Shown here piece after piece: positions 1 through 8,375 of a stretch of DNA of 64,000 nucleotides. Under the pieces are notes generated by a model. The model was not told where the DNA came from, made no database searches, and saw nothing but the letters and a program-made list of their open reading frames with translations. The first letter of the stretch is position 1; the number at the start of each line of letters is the position of its first letter. Position numbers and translations under genes: made by a program. The stretch comes from CAMLIZ01 sp966212505. Lineage in GTDB: Bacteria; Pseudomonadota; Gammaproteobacteria; Burkholderiales; Burkholderiaceae_C. The stretch lies in contig CBIHRS010000006.1 in NCBI GenBank assembly GCA_966212505.1, positions 1 to 64,000 on the forward strand, written 5' to 3'.

Positions 1-2
1 AC

Positions 3-2462
3 ACGATCAACGACATGTTGACGCGGTACCTGCGCATGAACGGCTACAACGTGCTGATGCCGATGGGCTGGGACGCCTTCGGCCTGCCGGCCGAGAACGC
101 GGCGATGAAGAACAAGGTGCCGCCGGCGCAGTGGACCTACTCCAACATCGCCCACATGAAGGGCCAGATGAAGGCGATGGGCCTGGCGATCGACTGGTCG
201 CGCGAGGTCGCCACCTGCAGCCCGGAGTACTACAAGTGGAACCAGTGGCTGTTCCTGAAGATGCTCGAGGCCGGCATCGCCGAGCGACGCACGCAGGTCG
301 TCAACTGGGACCCGGTCGACCAGACGGTGCTCGCCAACGAGCAGGTGATCGACGGCCGCGGCTGGCGCTCCGGCGCGGTGGTCGAGAAGCGCGAGATCCC
401 CGGCTACTACCTGAAGATCACCGACTACGCCGAAGAGCTGCTCGACCACGTGCAGCACCACCTGCCCGGCTGGCCCGAACGCGTGCGGCTGATGCAGGAA
501 AACTGGATCGGCAAGAGCGAGGGCGTGCGCTTCGCCTTCCCGCACACGATCCCGGGTGACGACGGCCAGCCGATCAACGACGGCAAGCTCTACGTCTTCA
601 CCACGCGCGCCGACACGATCATGGGCGTGACCTTCTGCGCGGTGGCGCCCGAGCACCCGATCGCGACGCAGGCCGCCAAGGGCAATGCGCAGCTCGCCGC
701 GTTCATCGAGCAGTGCAAGCAGGGTGGCACCACCGAGGCCGAACTGGCCACGAAGGAAAAGGAAGGCCTGCCCACGGGCCTGTTCGTCACGCATCCGCTC
801 ACCGGCGAGCAAGTGCCGGTGTGGGTGGGCAACTACGTGCTGATGAGCTATGGCGACGGCGCGGTGATGGGCGTGCCGGCGCACGACGAGCGCGACTTCG
901 CATTCGCCAAGAAGTACGGCCTGCCGATCAAGCAGGTGGTGCAGGTCGAGGGCGAGACCTTTTCGCTCGATGCGTGGCAGGAGTGGTACGGCGACAAGCA
1001 GCGCGGCACCACCGTCAACTCCGGCAAGTACGACCGGCTGGCCTACAAGGCCGCAGTAGACGCCGTGGCGGCCGATCTCGTGGAGATGGGCCTGGGCGAG
1101 AAGAAGACCACCTGGCGCCTGCGCGACTGGGGCATCAGCCGCCAGCGCTACTGGGGCACGCCGATTCCCATCATCCACTGCGACGACTGCGGCTCGGTGC
1201 CGGTGCCCGAGAAGGACCTGCCGGTCAGGCTGCCCGAAGACCTGATCCCCGACGGCTCGGGCAACCCGCTGAACAAGTGCGAGGCCTTCCTGAAGGTCGC
1301 CTGCCCGAAGTGCGGCAAGCCCGCGCAGCGCGAGACCGACACGATGGACACCTTCGTCGATTCGTCGTGGTACTTCATGCGCTACTGCGATCCGACCAAC
1401 GACGACCGGATGGTCGCCGAGGGCACGCAGTACTGGATGCCGATGGACCAGTACATCGGCGGCATCGAGCATGCGATCCTGCACCTGCTGTACGCCCGCT
1501 TCTGGACCAAGGTGATGCGCGACCTGAAGCTGGTGAAGGTCGACGAGCCGTTCACCAAGCTGCTGACGCAGGGCATGGTGCTCAAGGGCGCGTTCTTCCA
1601 CAAGCCGGCCGACGCGGGCAAGAACTACTTCTGGGAACACGAGGTCGAGGTCGTCACCAACGAGCACGGGCAGGTGGTGGGCGGCAAGCTCAAGGCCGAC
1701 GGCACGCCGCTCGAGTTCGAGATGACGACGATGTCGAAGTCGAAGAACAACGGCGTCGACCCGCAGGAGCTGATCGACCAGTACGGCGCCGACACCGCGC
1801 GCCTGTTCGTGATGTTCGCGTCGCCGCCGGAGCAGACGCTCGAATGGAACGATGCCGGCGTCGAGGGCGCACACCGCTTCCTGCGCCGCGTGTGGGGCTT
1901 CGGGCAGAAGAACGAGGCGCTGCTGCGCGGGGCCGGTGCGGTCGAGGGCGCACTGAATGCCGGCGCGAAGGACCTGCGACGCGAGGTGCACAAGGTGCTC
2001 AGGCAGGTGACGGCCGACTATGAGCGCATGCAGTACAACACGGTGGTCTCCGGCGCGATGAAGCTGCTCAACGCGCTCGAAGGCTACAAGCACGACGACA
2101 GCGCCGGCTCGGCTGCTGCGCTGCGCGAAGGCTTCTCGGTGCTGCTGCGCGCGCTCTACCCCGCCTGCCCGCACATCGCCCATGCGCTGTGGCAATCGCT
2201 GGGCTATGCGCAACAGCATGGCGACCTGCTCGATGCGCCCTGGCCGCAGGTCGACGAGGCCGCCCTGCAGCAGGACGAGATCGAACTCGTGCTGCAGGTC
2301 AACGGCAAGACGCGCGGCGCGATCAAGGTGCCGGCCGCGGCCGACAAGGCCGCGATCGAGGCCGCCGCGGTGGCCAGCCCCGACTTCGCGAAGTTCTCCG
2401 AAGGCAAGCCGGCAAAGAAGGTCATCGTCGTGCCGGGCCGCCTCGTCAACGTGGTCGTGTGA
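3..2462 (+). CDS. leuS: Leucyl-tRNA synthetase (5' end outside window)
   Basis: Charges tRNA-Leu with leucine in the cytoplasm. The reading frame is open from the first bases of the window, so the N-terminus with the HIGH-type motif is missing, roughly 50 residues by comparison with the usual ~860. Visible landmarks are the class I core after the HIGH motif (MGWDAFGLPAENAA), the CP1 editing domain (TTRADTIMGVTFCAVAPEHP), the tryptophan-rich stretch VDSSWYFMRY and the catalytic loop MSKSKNNGVDP near position 1730. The C-terminal anticodon-binding and LeuRS-specific domains are intact. It is followed immediately by lptE and holA, the standard betaproteobacterial order. The methionine at 15 is internal, not a start. 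Confidence 0.98.
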   Translation, partial: TINDMLTRYLRMNGYNVLMPMGWDAFGLPAENAAMKNKVPPAQWTYSNIAHMKGQMKAMGLAIDWSREVATCSPEYYKWNQWLFLKMLEAGIAERRTQVVNWDPVDQTVLANEQVIDGRGWRSGAVVEKREIPGYYLKITDYAEELLDHVQHHLPGWPERVRLMQENWIGKSEGVRFAFPHTIPGDDGQPINDGKLYVFTTRADTIMGVTFCAVAPEHPIATQAAKGNAQLAAFIEQCKQGGTTEAELATKEKEGLPTGLFVTHPLTGEQVPVWVGNYVLMSYGDGAVMGVPAHDERDFAFAKKYGLPIKQVVQVEGETFSLDAWQEWYGDKQRGTTVNSGKYDRLAYKAAVDAVAADLVEMGLGEKKTTWRLRDWGISRQRYWGTPIPIIHCDDCGSVPVPEKDLPVRLPEDLIPDGSGNPLNKCEAFLKVACPKCGKPAQRETDTMDTFVDSSWYFMRYCDPTNDDRMVAEGTQYWMPMDQYIGGIEHAILHLLYARFWTKVMRDLKLVKVDEPFTKLLTQGMVLKGAFFHKPADAGKNYFWEHEVEVVTNEHGQVVGGKLKADGTPLEFEMTTMSKSKNNGVDPQELIDQYGADTARLFVMFASPPEQTLEWNDAGVEGAHRFLRRVWGFGQKNEALLRGAGAVEGALNAGAKDLRREVHKVLRQVTADYERMQYNTVVSGAMKLLNALEGYKHDDSAGSAAALREGFSVLLRALYPACPHIAHALWQSLGYAQQHGDLLDAPWPQVDEAALQQDEIELVLQVNGKTRGAIKVPAAADKAAIEAAAVASPDFAKFSEGKPAKKVIVVPGRLVNVVV

Positions 2463-2473
2463 GCACCGGCACG

Positions 2474-2962
2474 ATGCTGATGCAACGACGCACGCTGCTC
2501 GCCGGCCTCGGCGCGCTGCTGCTGGCCGGCTGCGGCTTCGAGCTGCGCCGGCCACCGGCGATGCCGTTCCGCACCATCCTGCTGAATGGCTTCTCGCCGC
2601 GCTCGCCGCTGGCCGAAGAGCTGCGCCACACGCTGGCCGGCGTCACCGGTGTGGTCGACACGCCGGATCGCGCGCAGGTGGTGCTGGAAGCGCTGACCGA
2701 TGCACGCGAGAAGGTCGTGGCGGCCTCCACCAGCGCGGGCCAGGTGCGCGAGGTGCAGTTGCGCGTGCGCCTGAAGTTCCGCCTGCGCACGCCGGCCGGG
2801 CGTGAACTGCTGCCGGCCGACGAGTTGCTGCTCACGCGCGACATGAGCTACAACGAGACCAACGCGCTCGGCAAGGAACAGGAAGAAGCCCAGTTGTACC
2901 GGGCGCTGCAAAGCGACATCATCGCGCAGCTGATGCGCCGCCTCGCCGCCGTGCAGATCTGA
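2474..2962 (+). CDS. lptE: LPS-assembly lipoprotein LptE
   Basis: Outer-membrane lipoprotein that plugs the LptD barrel and helps insert lipopolysaccharide. The N-terminus is a lipoprotein signal: RR, a hydrophobic run and the lipobox LAGC, with the cysteine about 20 residues in. The mature part fits the LptE family in length (about 160 residues). The start is uncertain: GTG at 2459 would overlap the leuS stop as GTGA, ATG at 2474 is used here, and ATG at 2480 is also possible. It lies between leuS and holA, four bases ahead of holA, so the three are probably one transcript. Its partner LptD is encoded in this window at 16135-18627. Confidence 0.93.
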   Translation: MLMQRRTLLAGLGALLLAGCGFELRRPPAMPFRTILLNGFSPRSPLAEELRHTLAGVTGVVDTPDRAQVVLEALTDAREKVVAASTSAGQVREVQLRVRLKFRLRTPAGRELLPADELLLTRDMSYNETNALGKEQEEAQLYRALQSDIIAQLMRRLAAVQI

Positions 2963-2966
2963 TCCG

Positions 2967-4052
2967 ATGCAACTGCGTTCCGACCAACTGACCGCCCAGC
3001 TCGCCAAGGGGCTGAAGCCGGTCTACACCGTCCATGGCGACGAGCCGCTGCTGGCGCAGGAAGCCGCCGACGCCATCCGCGCCGCGGCCCGCGCCGCCGG
3101 CTACACCGAGCGCAAGGTGTTCACCGTCAGCGGTGCGCACTTCGACTGGGGCTCGCTGCTCGGCGCCGCGCAGGCGATGAGCCTGTTCGCCGACCGCCAG
3201 CTGATCGAGATCCGCATCCCCACCGGCAAGCCGGGCAAGGACGGCTCCGAAGCCCTGCAGCGCTATTGCGAGGCGCTGAACGACGAGGTCGTCACCCTCG
3301 TGCAATTGCCCAAGCTGGATCGCCAGCAACAGTCCAGCGCCTGGTTCACCGCGCTCGATGGCGCGGGCGTGTCGGTGCGCATCGATCCGGTGGAGCGCCG
3401 GGCGCTGCCGCAGTGGATCGCGCAGCGCCTCACGGCCCAGGGCCAGCGTGTGGAGGAAGGAGAGGCCGGGCAGCAGACGCTGTCCTTCTTCGCCGACCGC
3501 GTCGAAGGCAACCTGCTGGCCGCGCACCAGGAGCTGCAGAAGCTCGCGCTGCTGTACCCGCAGGGCACGCTGAGCTTCGAGCAGGTGGAGTCCGCGGTGC
3601 TCAACGTGGCGCGCTACGACGTGTTCAAGCTCGGCGAGGCCGTGCTGGCCGGCCAAGTGGCACGCGCGTTGCGCATGCTCGATGGCCTGCGCGCCGAAGG
3701 CGAGGCGCCGGTGCTGGTGCACTGGACGCTGGCCGAAGACATCCGCGCGCTCAAGCGCGTGAAGGACGCCATGGCCGAGGGCAAGCCGCTGCCGATGGCG
3801 CTGCGCGAGCAGCGCGTCTGGGGCATGAAGGAAAAGCTCTTCGAGCGCGTGCTGCCGGGCTTCAGCGACCATGCGCTCGCGCACTTGGTTGAGGCCGCGC
3901 AGGTGTGCGACGGGCTGGTCAAGGGCCTCAAGCACCCCGGCTGGCCGCTCGATCCGTGGGAAGGCCTCAAGCGTCTGATGCTGCTGCTGTTGCAGCACAC
4001 CTCGTCGTCGCCGGGCACCCGGCGACGGGTGCTGCTCGCGCTGCCGGCCTGA
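2967..4052 (+). CDS. holA: DNA polymerase III subunit delta
   Basis: The delta subunit of the clamp loader, which opens the beta sliding clamp and helps load it onto primed DNA. The 361-residue product has the family's opening, with YTVHGDEPLLAQEAAD in the N-terminal AAA-like domain, and the usual overall length (E. coli delta is 343). The middle helices and the C-terminal oligomerisation domain follow without a break. It starts four bases after the lptE stop. Gene order leuS-lptE-holA supports the call independently of sequence similarity. No proA or other usual downstream neighbour follows; the next gene is an unrelated cupredoxin-like protein. Confidence 0.95.
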   Translation: MQLRSDQLTAQLAKGLKPVYTVHGDEPLLAQEAADAIRAAARAAGYTERKVFTVSGAHFDWGSLLGAAQAMSLFADRQLIEIRIPTGKPGKDGSEALQRYCEALNDEVVTLVQLPKLDRQQQSSAWFTALDGAGVSVRIDPVERRALPQWIAQRLTAQGQRVEEGEAGQQTLSFFADRVEGNLLAAHQELQKLALLYPQGTLSFEQVESAVLNVARYDVFKLGEAVLAGQVARALRMLDGLRAEGEAPVLVHWTLAEDIRALKRVKDAMAEGKPLPMALREQRVWGMKEKLFERVLPGFSDHALAHLVEAAQVCDGLVKGLKHPGWPLDPWEGLKRLMLLLLQHTSSSPGTRRRVLLALPA

Positions 4053-4059
4053 GATTGCC

Positions 4060-4656
4060 ATGGCGAAGACGCTGCTGCTCTGCGGATGGTTGCTGGGCAG
4101 CGGCGCTTGTGCGGCCGCGCCGCTCGCGGTCAGCGTGACCGATGCGCAAGGCCAGCCGCTGGCCGACGCGGTGGTCTCGGTGGAAGTGAAGGGCGCGAAG
4201 CCCACGGCCGCGCCCGGCACGCGCGCCGACCTCGCCCAGCGCAGCCGCGCCTTCGATCCCAAGGTGCTCGTGGTGCAGACGGGCACTGCGGTGTACTTCC
4301 CCAACTTCGACACCGTGCGGCACCACGTCTATTCGTTCTCGCCGATCAAGACCTTCGAGATCAAGCTGTATGCCGGCACGCCGGCCGCGCCGGTGGTGTT
4401 CGACAAGCCGGGCGTCGCAGTGCTCGGCTGCAACATCCACGACCACATGCTGGCGCACGTGGTGGTCGTCGACACGCCCTACTTCGCGCGCACCGATGCG
4501 CAGGGCCAGGCCACGCTGCAGGTGCCGGCGGGCGAGCATGTGATGAAGGTCTGGCACGCGCGGCTTGGCGAGAACGCAGCGCCACTGCAGCAGGCGCTGC
4601 CCGTGGCCGAGAGCGGTGCGCGCAGCAGCGTCACGCTGCCTGTGCGCCCTCAGTAA
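4060..4656 (+). CDS. Periplasmic cupredoxin-like protein (methylamine-utilisation type)
   Basis: A 198-residue exported protein. Residues 1-20 form a signal peptide (short basic start, LLLCGWLLGSGACAAA). The rest reads as a cupredoxin-fold protein of the family often labelled methylamine utilization protein: PNFDTVRHHVYSF (His88/His89) and VLGCNIHDHM (Cys124, His127/His129, Met130) could form a type 1 copper site. These are seen residues; copper binding is inferred from the family. A C-terminal beta-rich segment resembles carboxypeptidase-regulatory-like domains (DAQGQATLQVPAGEHVMKVW). No methylamine dehydrogenase genes are nearby, so the family label should not be read as a pathway. It converges on the next gene with a 7-base stop overlap. 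Confidence 0.75.
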   Translation: MAKTLLLCGWLLGSGACAAAPLAVSVTDAQGQPLADAVVSVEVKGAKPTAAPGTRADLAQRSRAFDPKVLVVQTGTAVYFPNFDTVRHHVYSFSPIKTFEIKLYAGTPAAPVVFDKPGVAVLGCNIHDHMLAHVVVVDTPYFARTDAQGQATLQVPAGEHVMKVWHARLGENAAPLQQALPVAESGARSSVTLPVRPQ

Positions 4657-5579
4657 CCGCGCGAGCGTTCGACCCGGTGAGCCACCGGCCGGCCGGCGAA
4701 CCAGGCGCGCAGGTTCTCGGCCGCCAGGCGTGCGGCGCTGCGCGGGTCGGTCAGCGCCGCGGCATGCGGCAGCAGCGTGACCTGCGGATGGCGCCAGTAG
4801 GCATGCCCGGGCGGCAGTGGCTCGGTGTGGAAGACATCGAGCACCGCATGGCCGACCTGTCCCGCCTCGAGCGCAGCCAGCAGATCCTCGTCGACCACAT
4901 GCGCGCCGCGGGCGAGGTTCACCACACCGGCACCGGGCCGCATCGCGCTGAAGAAGCGGCGATCCAGCAGGCCACGGGTGGCCGGCGTCAACGGCAGCAG
5001 GTTCACGACGATCTCGCTGCCGCCCAGCAGGACCGGCAAGGCTTCGAGACCCACGTGCGTGCGGATGCTCTCGTCGCCCCCGGCGCCGGCCGACTGGCGC
5101 CACCCGCTCACCGCGTAGCCCTGCGCGGCCAGGCGCCGCGCTACCGTGCGCCCCATCTCACCCAGGCCGAGCACGGCCACCGAGACCTCGTCGGCCCGCC
5201 GCTGCGGCAGCTGATGCCACACGCCCTCGCGCTGCTGCCGCGCATAGGCGAAGAAGCCGCGATGCAGCGACAGCACGGCCCACAAGGCCGTCTCGGCCAT
5301 GGCCGCACTCATCGCCGGGTCGACCATGCGGGCGATCGGCAGTTCGGGCGGGATGGTCGGGTCTGCCAGCAGCCGGTCGACCCCGGCCCACAGCGACTGG
5401 ATGAAGCGCAAGCGCGGCAGGCCTTGCAGCGCACCCGGCGGCGGGTTGGCCACCACGGCCACCTCCACCTCGGGCGTCGGGGCCAGGTGCCAGGTGGCCT
5501 CCGGCAACGCAGCCGCGAGCAACTGCCGCCATTCGTCGCGCTCGGTGTCGGCGAAGCTGCCGCTCAACAGGATGTGCAT
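4650..5579 (-). CDS. ghrA: Glyoxylate/hydroxypyruvate reductase A-like dehydrogenase
   Basis: NAD(P)H-dependent reduction of glyoxylate and hydroxypyruvate is the expected reaction. The 309-residue protein is a D-2-hydroxyacid dehydrogenase of the GhrA type: short N-terminal catalytic half, the Rossmann motif VLGLGEMGRTVARRL, then the family triad Arg (VNLARGAHVVDEDLL), Glu (FHTEPLP) and His (LLPHAAALTDP). An upstream in-frame extension exists, but the ATG at 5579 (MHILLSGS) matches the family N-terminus. The neighbour pncC ends 10 bases upstream on the same strand, so co-transcription with thiL-pgpA-pncC is possible. Substrate preference cannot be read from the sequence. Confidence 0.88.
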   Translation of the reverse strand: MHILLSGSFADTERDEWRQLLAAALPEATWHLAPTPEVEVAVVANPPPGALQGLPRLRFIQSLWAGVDRLLADPTIPPELPIARMVDPAMSAAMAETALWAVLSLHRGFFAYARQQREGVWHQLPQRRADEVSVAVLGLGEMGRTVARRLAAQGYAVSGWRQSAGAGGDESIRTHVGLEALPVLLGGSEIVVNLLPLTPATRGLLDRRFFSAMRPGAGVVNLARGAHVVDEDLLAALEAGQVGHAVLDVFHTEPLPPGHAYWRHPQVTLLPHAAALTDPRSAARLAAENLRAWFAGRPVAHRVERSRGY

Positions 5580-5589
5580 CGTGACGACC

Positions 5590-6099
5590 TCAGCCCAGGT
5601 TCTTGTTCGCCGCCTCGGCGAGGCGCACGAACGCATGCCGCACCGTCTGGCGCCGTACCTCACTGCGATCGCCGCTGAACAGCAGCCGCTCGGCCCGCAC
5701 TTCCGGCGCGCCGGCGCGCACGACGGCGATGGCCATCCACACAGTGCCGACCGGCTTGGCCGGTGAGCCGCCGCCCGGTCCGGCGATGCCCGTGACCGCC
5801 ACAGCCAGCTGCGCCCGCGAATGTGCCAGCGCACCCGCCGCCATCGCACGCGCAACCTCCTCGCTCACCGCGCCATGGCGCGCGATCAGTGCGGCATCGA
5901 CGCCGATGGCCTCGTGCTTGGCCTCGTTGCTGTAGGTGACGAAGCCGCGCTCGAACCAGTCGCTCGAGCCGGCCACGCTGGTGCAGGCGGCCGCGATCAG
6001 GCCACCGGTGCAGCTCTCGGCCGTGGCCATGCGCCAGCCGCGCGCACGCAGCGCATCGCCGAGCGCGAGGGCCTCGGCCTGCAGTTCCTCGACGTTCAC
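5590..6099 (-). CDS. pncC: Nicotinamide-nucleotide amidohydrolase (CinA C-terminal type)
   Basis: Deamidates nicotinamide mononucleotide to nicotinate mononucleotide, recycling pyridine nucleotides. It is a stand-alone CinA C-terminal domain of about 169 residues. It carries the signature TAESCTGGLIAA with the catalytic serine, TYSNEAKHEAIGV and GIAGPGGGSPAKPVGTV. The start is taken as GTG at 6099 because it overlaps the pgpA stop in a GTGA arrangement, and the protein from there (VNVEELQAEAL) fits the family. An upstream extension to 6183 would run back into pgpA. Translational coupling with pgpA is likely. Confidence 0.93.
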   Translation of the reverse strand: MNVEELQAEALALGDALRARGWRMATAESCTGGLIAAACTSVAGSSDWFERGFVTYSNEAKHEAIGVDAALIARHGAVSEEVARAMAAGALAHSRAQLAVAVTGIAGPGGGSPAKPVGTVWMAIAVVRAGAPEVRAERLLFSGDRSEVRRQTVRHAFVRLAEAANKNLG

Positions 6100-6653
6100 A
6101 GCAGCCTCCACAGCGCGATGACGATCAGCGTGCACAGCGCGGCCACGAGGTCGTCGAACAGGACGCCGAAGCCTTGCGCCCACCCGACCGGCTGGCCGGG
6201 CTTGCTCTTGAAGAGCCCATCAGCCCAGCCCACCGGACCGGGCTTGGCCGCATCGAAGAAGCGGAACAGCGCAAAGGCCACCAACTGGCCGACGAAGCCC
6301 ACAGGCATCACCAGCCAAAGCACCAGCCAGAACGCGAGGATCTCGTCCCACACCACCGCACTGGGATCGGCCACGCGCAGCGCGCGGGCCGTCGAGGTGC
6401 AGGCCCACCAGCCCACCGGCAGCCCCGCTGCGAGCACGATCGCCCATTCCAGGTCGCCCAGCCAGCGCTGCAGCACCACGAAGGCCAGCCAGGCCCACAG
6501 CGTGCCGGCCGTGCCCGGCGCCCAGGGCGACAGGCCGCTGCCGAAGCCGAGCGCGATCCAGCGCGCGGGATGGGCCAGCATGAAGCGCGCGGTGGCGCGC
6601 CGCGGCGGCTCGGGCGGCGGCGCCACCTCGGGGGAAGAGAGGGAATCGTTCAT
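6096..6653 (-). CDS. pgpA: Phosphatidylglycerophosphatase A
   Basis: Inner-membrane phosphatase that turns phosphatidylglycerophosphate into phosphatidylglycerol. The 185-residue product has a proline-rich cytoplasmic start, then the PgpA core: ALGFGSGLSPWAPGTAGTL, a hydrophobic segment, the metal-site stretch DPSAVVWDEILAFW and RFFDAAKPGPVGWAD. The final helix ends in VIALWRLL. The start ATG at 6653 overlaps the thiL stop (ATGA) and its own stop overlaps the pncC GTG, so thiL-pgpA-pncC are three tightly coupled genes. thiL-pgpA linkage is common in proteobacteria. Confidence 0.96.
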   Translation of the reverse strand: MNDSLSSPEVAPPPEPPRRATARFMLAHPARWIALGFGSGLSPWAPGTAGTLWAWLAFVVLQRWLGDLEWAIVLAAGLPVGWWACTSTARALRVADPSAVVWDEILAFWLVLWLVMPVGFVGQLVAFALFRFFDAAKPGPVGWADGLFKSKPGQPVGWAQGFGVLFDDLVAALCTLIVIALWRLL

Positions 6654-7609
6654 GACTTGAAATGGTCGAAGGCCTCTAACTGCGCGGCCACGGGCCGGCC
6701 CTGGGCGTCGACGAGACGCAGGCCTTCCGCGGCGTCGATCGTGCCGATGCGCGTGACGCCAACGCCCGCGGAGGCCGCCACGGCCTGCACCGCGTCGCGA
6801 TGCGAGGGCGGCGCCGTGAACAGCAGCTCGTAGTCGTCTCCGCCCGACAGCAGGCAACGCAGCTGCAACTCGCACGGCTGGGCGGCCAGCACCGGGCTGC
6901 GCGGCAGGGCATCGACATCGATGCGGGCACCGACGCCCGAGCGCCGGAGCACATGGGCGATGTCGCCGACGAGGCCATCGCTCAGGTCGACCGCGCTGCT
7001 GGCGACGCCGCGCAAGGCCTGCCCCAGCGCGACGCGCGGCTGCGGCAGCTCCATCGCGCGGCGCGCCTGCTCGAACGCGGCGGCACCGAGGGCCAGCGTG
7101 CCGCGGAACACCTCGAGCGCGAGCCGGGCATCGCCGAGCACCCCGCTCACGTAGAGATCGTCGCCCGCCTTCGCCCCGCTGCGCAACAGCGCCTGCCCCT
7201 CGGGCACTTCGCCGAACACGGTGAGCGTGAGGTTCAGCGGCCCCGCCGTGGTGTCGCCGCCGACGAGCTCGATGCCCTGCGCATCGGCCAGCGCGAACAG
7301 GCCGCACGCCAGCCCGGCCAGGAAGGTTTCATCCACGCGCGGCAAGGCCAGCGCGAGCGTGAAGGCCAGCGGCTTCGCGCCGCAGGCCGCGAGATCGCTG
7401 AGGTTGACGGCCAGTGCCTTGTGGCCCAGCCGCTCTGGCGCCACGGTCGAGAGGAAATGGCGCCCCTCGACCAGCGCATCGGTCGAGACTGCGAGCTGCA
7501 TGCCGGGGCCGGGTTGGATCAGCGCGCAGTCATCGCCGATGCCCAGCACCGCTCGGCGGGCGGGCCGGTCGAAGTACTTCGCGATCAGGTCGAATTCGCC
7601 GAGAGCCAT
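6650..7609 (-). CDS. thiL: Thiamine-monophosphate kinase
   Basis: Phosphorylates thiamine monophosphate to thiamine diphosphate, the last step of cofactor synthesis. The 319-residue protein follows the ThiL pattern: GEFDLIAKYF at the start, the metal/ATP site VLGIGDDCALI, DALVEGRHF, VGGDTTAGPL and the late SGGDDYELLF. The start is placed at ATG 7609 because family members begin MALGEF/MGEF; the frame stays open a further 14 codons upstream with no supporting similarity. It is first of the coupled set thiL-pgpA-pncC. Confidence 0.96.
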   Translation of the reverse strand: MALGEFDLIAKYFDRPARRAVLGIGDDCALIQPGPGMQLAVSTDALVEGRHFLSTVAPERLGHKALAVNLSDLAACGAKPLAFTLALALPRVDETFLAGLACGLFALADAQGIELVGGDTTAGPLNLTLTVFGEVPEGQALLRSGAKAGDDLYVSGVLGDARLALEVFRGTLALGAAAFEQARRAMELPQPRVALGQALRGVASSAVDLSDGLVGDIAHVLRRSGVGARIDVDALPRSPVLAAQPCELQLRCLLSGGDDYELLFTAPPSHRDAVQAVAASAGVGVTRIGTIDAAEGLRLVDAQGRPVAAQLEAFDHFKS

Positions 7610-7636
7610 CGAGCGATTGTCGCGCGCCCAGTGCAG

Positions 7637-7712
7637 GCCGAGCCGCCTCAAGCCGGCTCGGCGGCCCCCTCGGGGGGCGGATCCCGGTATTCCGGGACGG
7701 GGGCAGACATCA
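7637..7712 (-). repeat. Intergenic hairpin repeat, copy 1
   Basis: About 75 bases with three successive inverted repeats: CCGAGCCG/CGGCTCGG, CCCCC/GGGGG around TC, and CCCGG/CCGGG around TATT. The same arrangement and much of the same sequence recur at 44430-44505 (shared GCCGCC-CAAGCCGG, CCTC/CTCGG-GGG and GGTA-TCCG blocks). Both copies end on the stop codon of a leftward gene, here the response regulator. It may act as a 3'-end or terminator-like element. No long T-run follows. Confidence 0.55.
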
Positions 7713-8375
7713 CCCGACGCCGTTCTCGCGCAGCAGGTTCGCCAGCTCGACGGCCGACTTCACTTCCATCTTCTCGAACACGCGGGCCCGGTGCACTTCG
7801 ACCGTGCGCACGCTGATGCCCAGTGCATCGGCGATCAGCTTGTTGGGCCGGCCTTCGATCACCAGCCGCATCACCTCGTTCTCGCGCTCGGTCAGTTCGG
7901 CCAGGGCCCGCTCCACGCGCTCCTTCGCACGCCGGCGCTGGATCGCCTCGGCGCTGCTGGCCAGCGCCTGCTCGACGCGGTCGACCAGCGCGTTGTCGGA
8001 GAACGGCTTCTCGACGAAATCGAACGCACCGCGCTTGACCGAGCTCACCGCGGTCGGCACGTCGCCGTGGCCGGTCAGGAAGATCACCGGCAGCGTCTGC
8101 AGCAGCCCGCGCTCGACCAGGCGCTCGAACAGCGCCAGCCCGCTGGTGCCGGGCATGCGCACGTCGAGCAGCAGGCACGAAGGCGCCGCGGGCCACGAGG
8201 GGCGGCCCGGCGCGGCCTGCTCGTCGAGCAGGGCCTCGAAGGCCTCGGCGCTGGCGAAGCCTTCGGACAGCAGTCGGCGCGAGCGCAGCAGCCAGGCCAG
8301 GGCCTCGCGCACCACGTCCTCGTCGTCGACGAGGTAGACCACGGGCAGGCCCAGCGAAGCGGTAGAGGTGCTCAT
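7710..8375 (-). CDS. FixJ-family response regulator (DctR-like)
   Basis: Cytoplasmic transcription factor, expected to be phosphorylated by the overlapping sensor kinase. Residues 10-130 are a receiver domain with acidic pair DDED at 17-20, phospho-acceptor Asp71 (LLLDVRMPG), Thr101 and Lys123 (VEKPFSDNAL). Residues 160-216 are a LuxR/FixJ helix-turn-helix (LTERENEVMRLV, GRPNKLIADALGISVRTVEVH). The start ATG at 8375 overlaps the kinase stop (ATGA), so the two are translationally coupled. The malic enzyme gene is divergent on the other side of the kinase, which suggests C4-dicarboxylate control as in DctS/DctR systems; this is inference from context only. Confidence 0.92.
   Translation of the reverse strand: MSTSTASLGLPVVYLVDDEDVVREALAWLLRSRRLLSEGFASAEAFEALLDEQAAPGRPSWPAAPSCLLLDVRMPGTSGLALFERLVERGLLQTLPVIFLTGHGDVPTAVSSVKRGAFDFVEKPFSDNALVDRVEQALASSAEAIQRRRAKERVERALAELTERENEVMRLVIEGRPNKLIADALGISVRTVEVHRARVFEKMEVKSAVELANLLRENGVG

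Noticed and set aside
4060..4656. Part of a methylamine dehydrogenase (mau) cluster.
   Set aside because: Only the cupredoxin-like protein is present; no mau subunit or maturation gene nearby.
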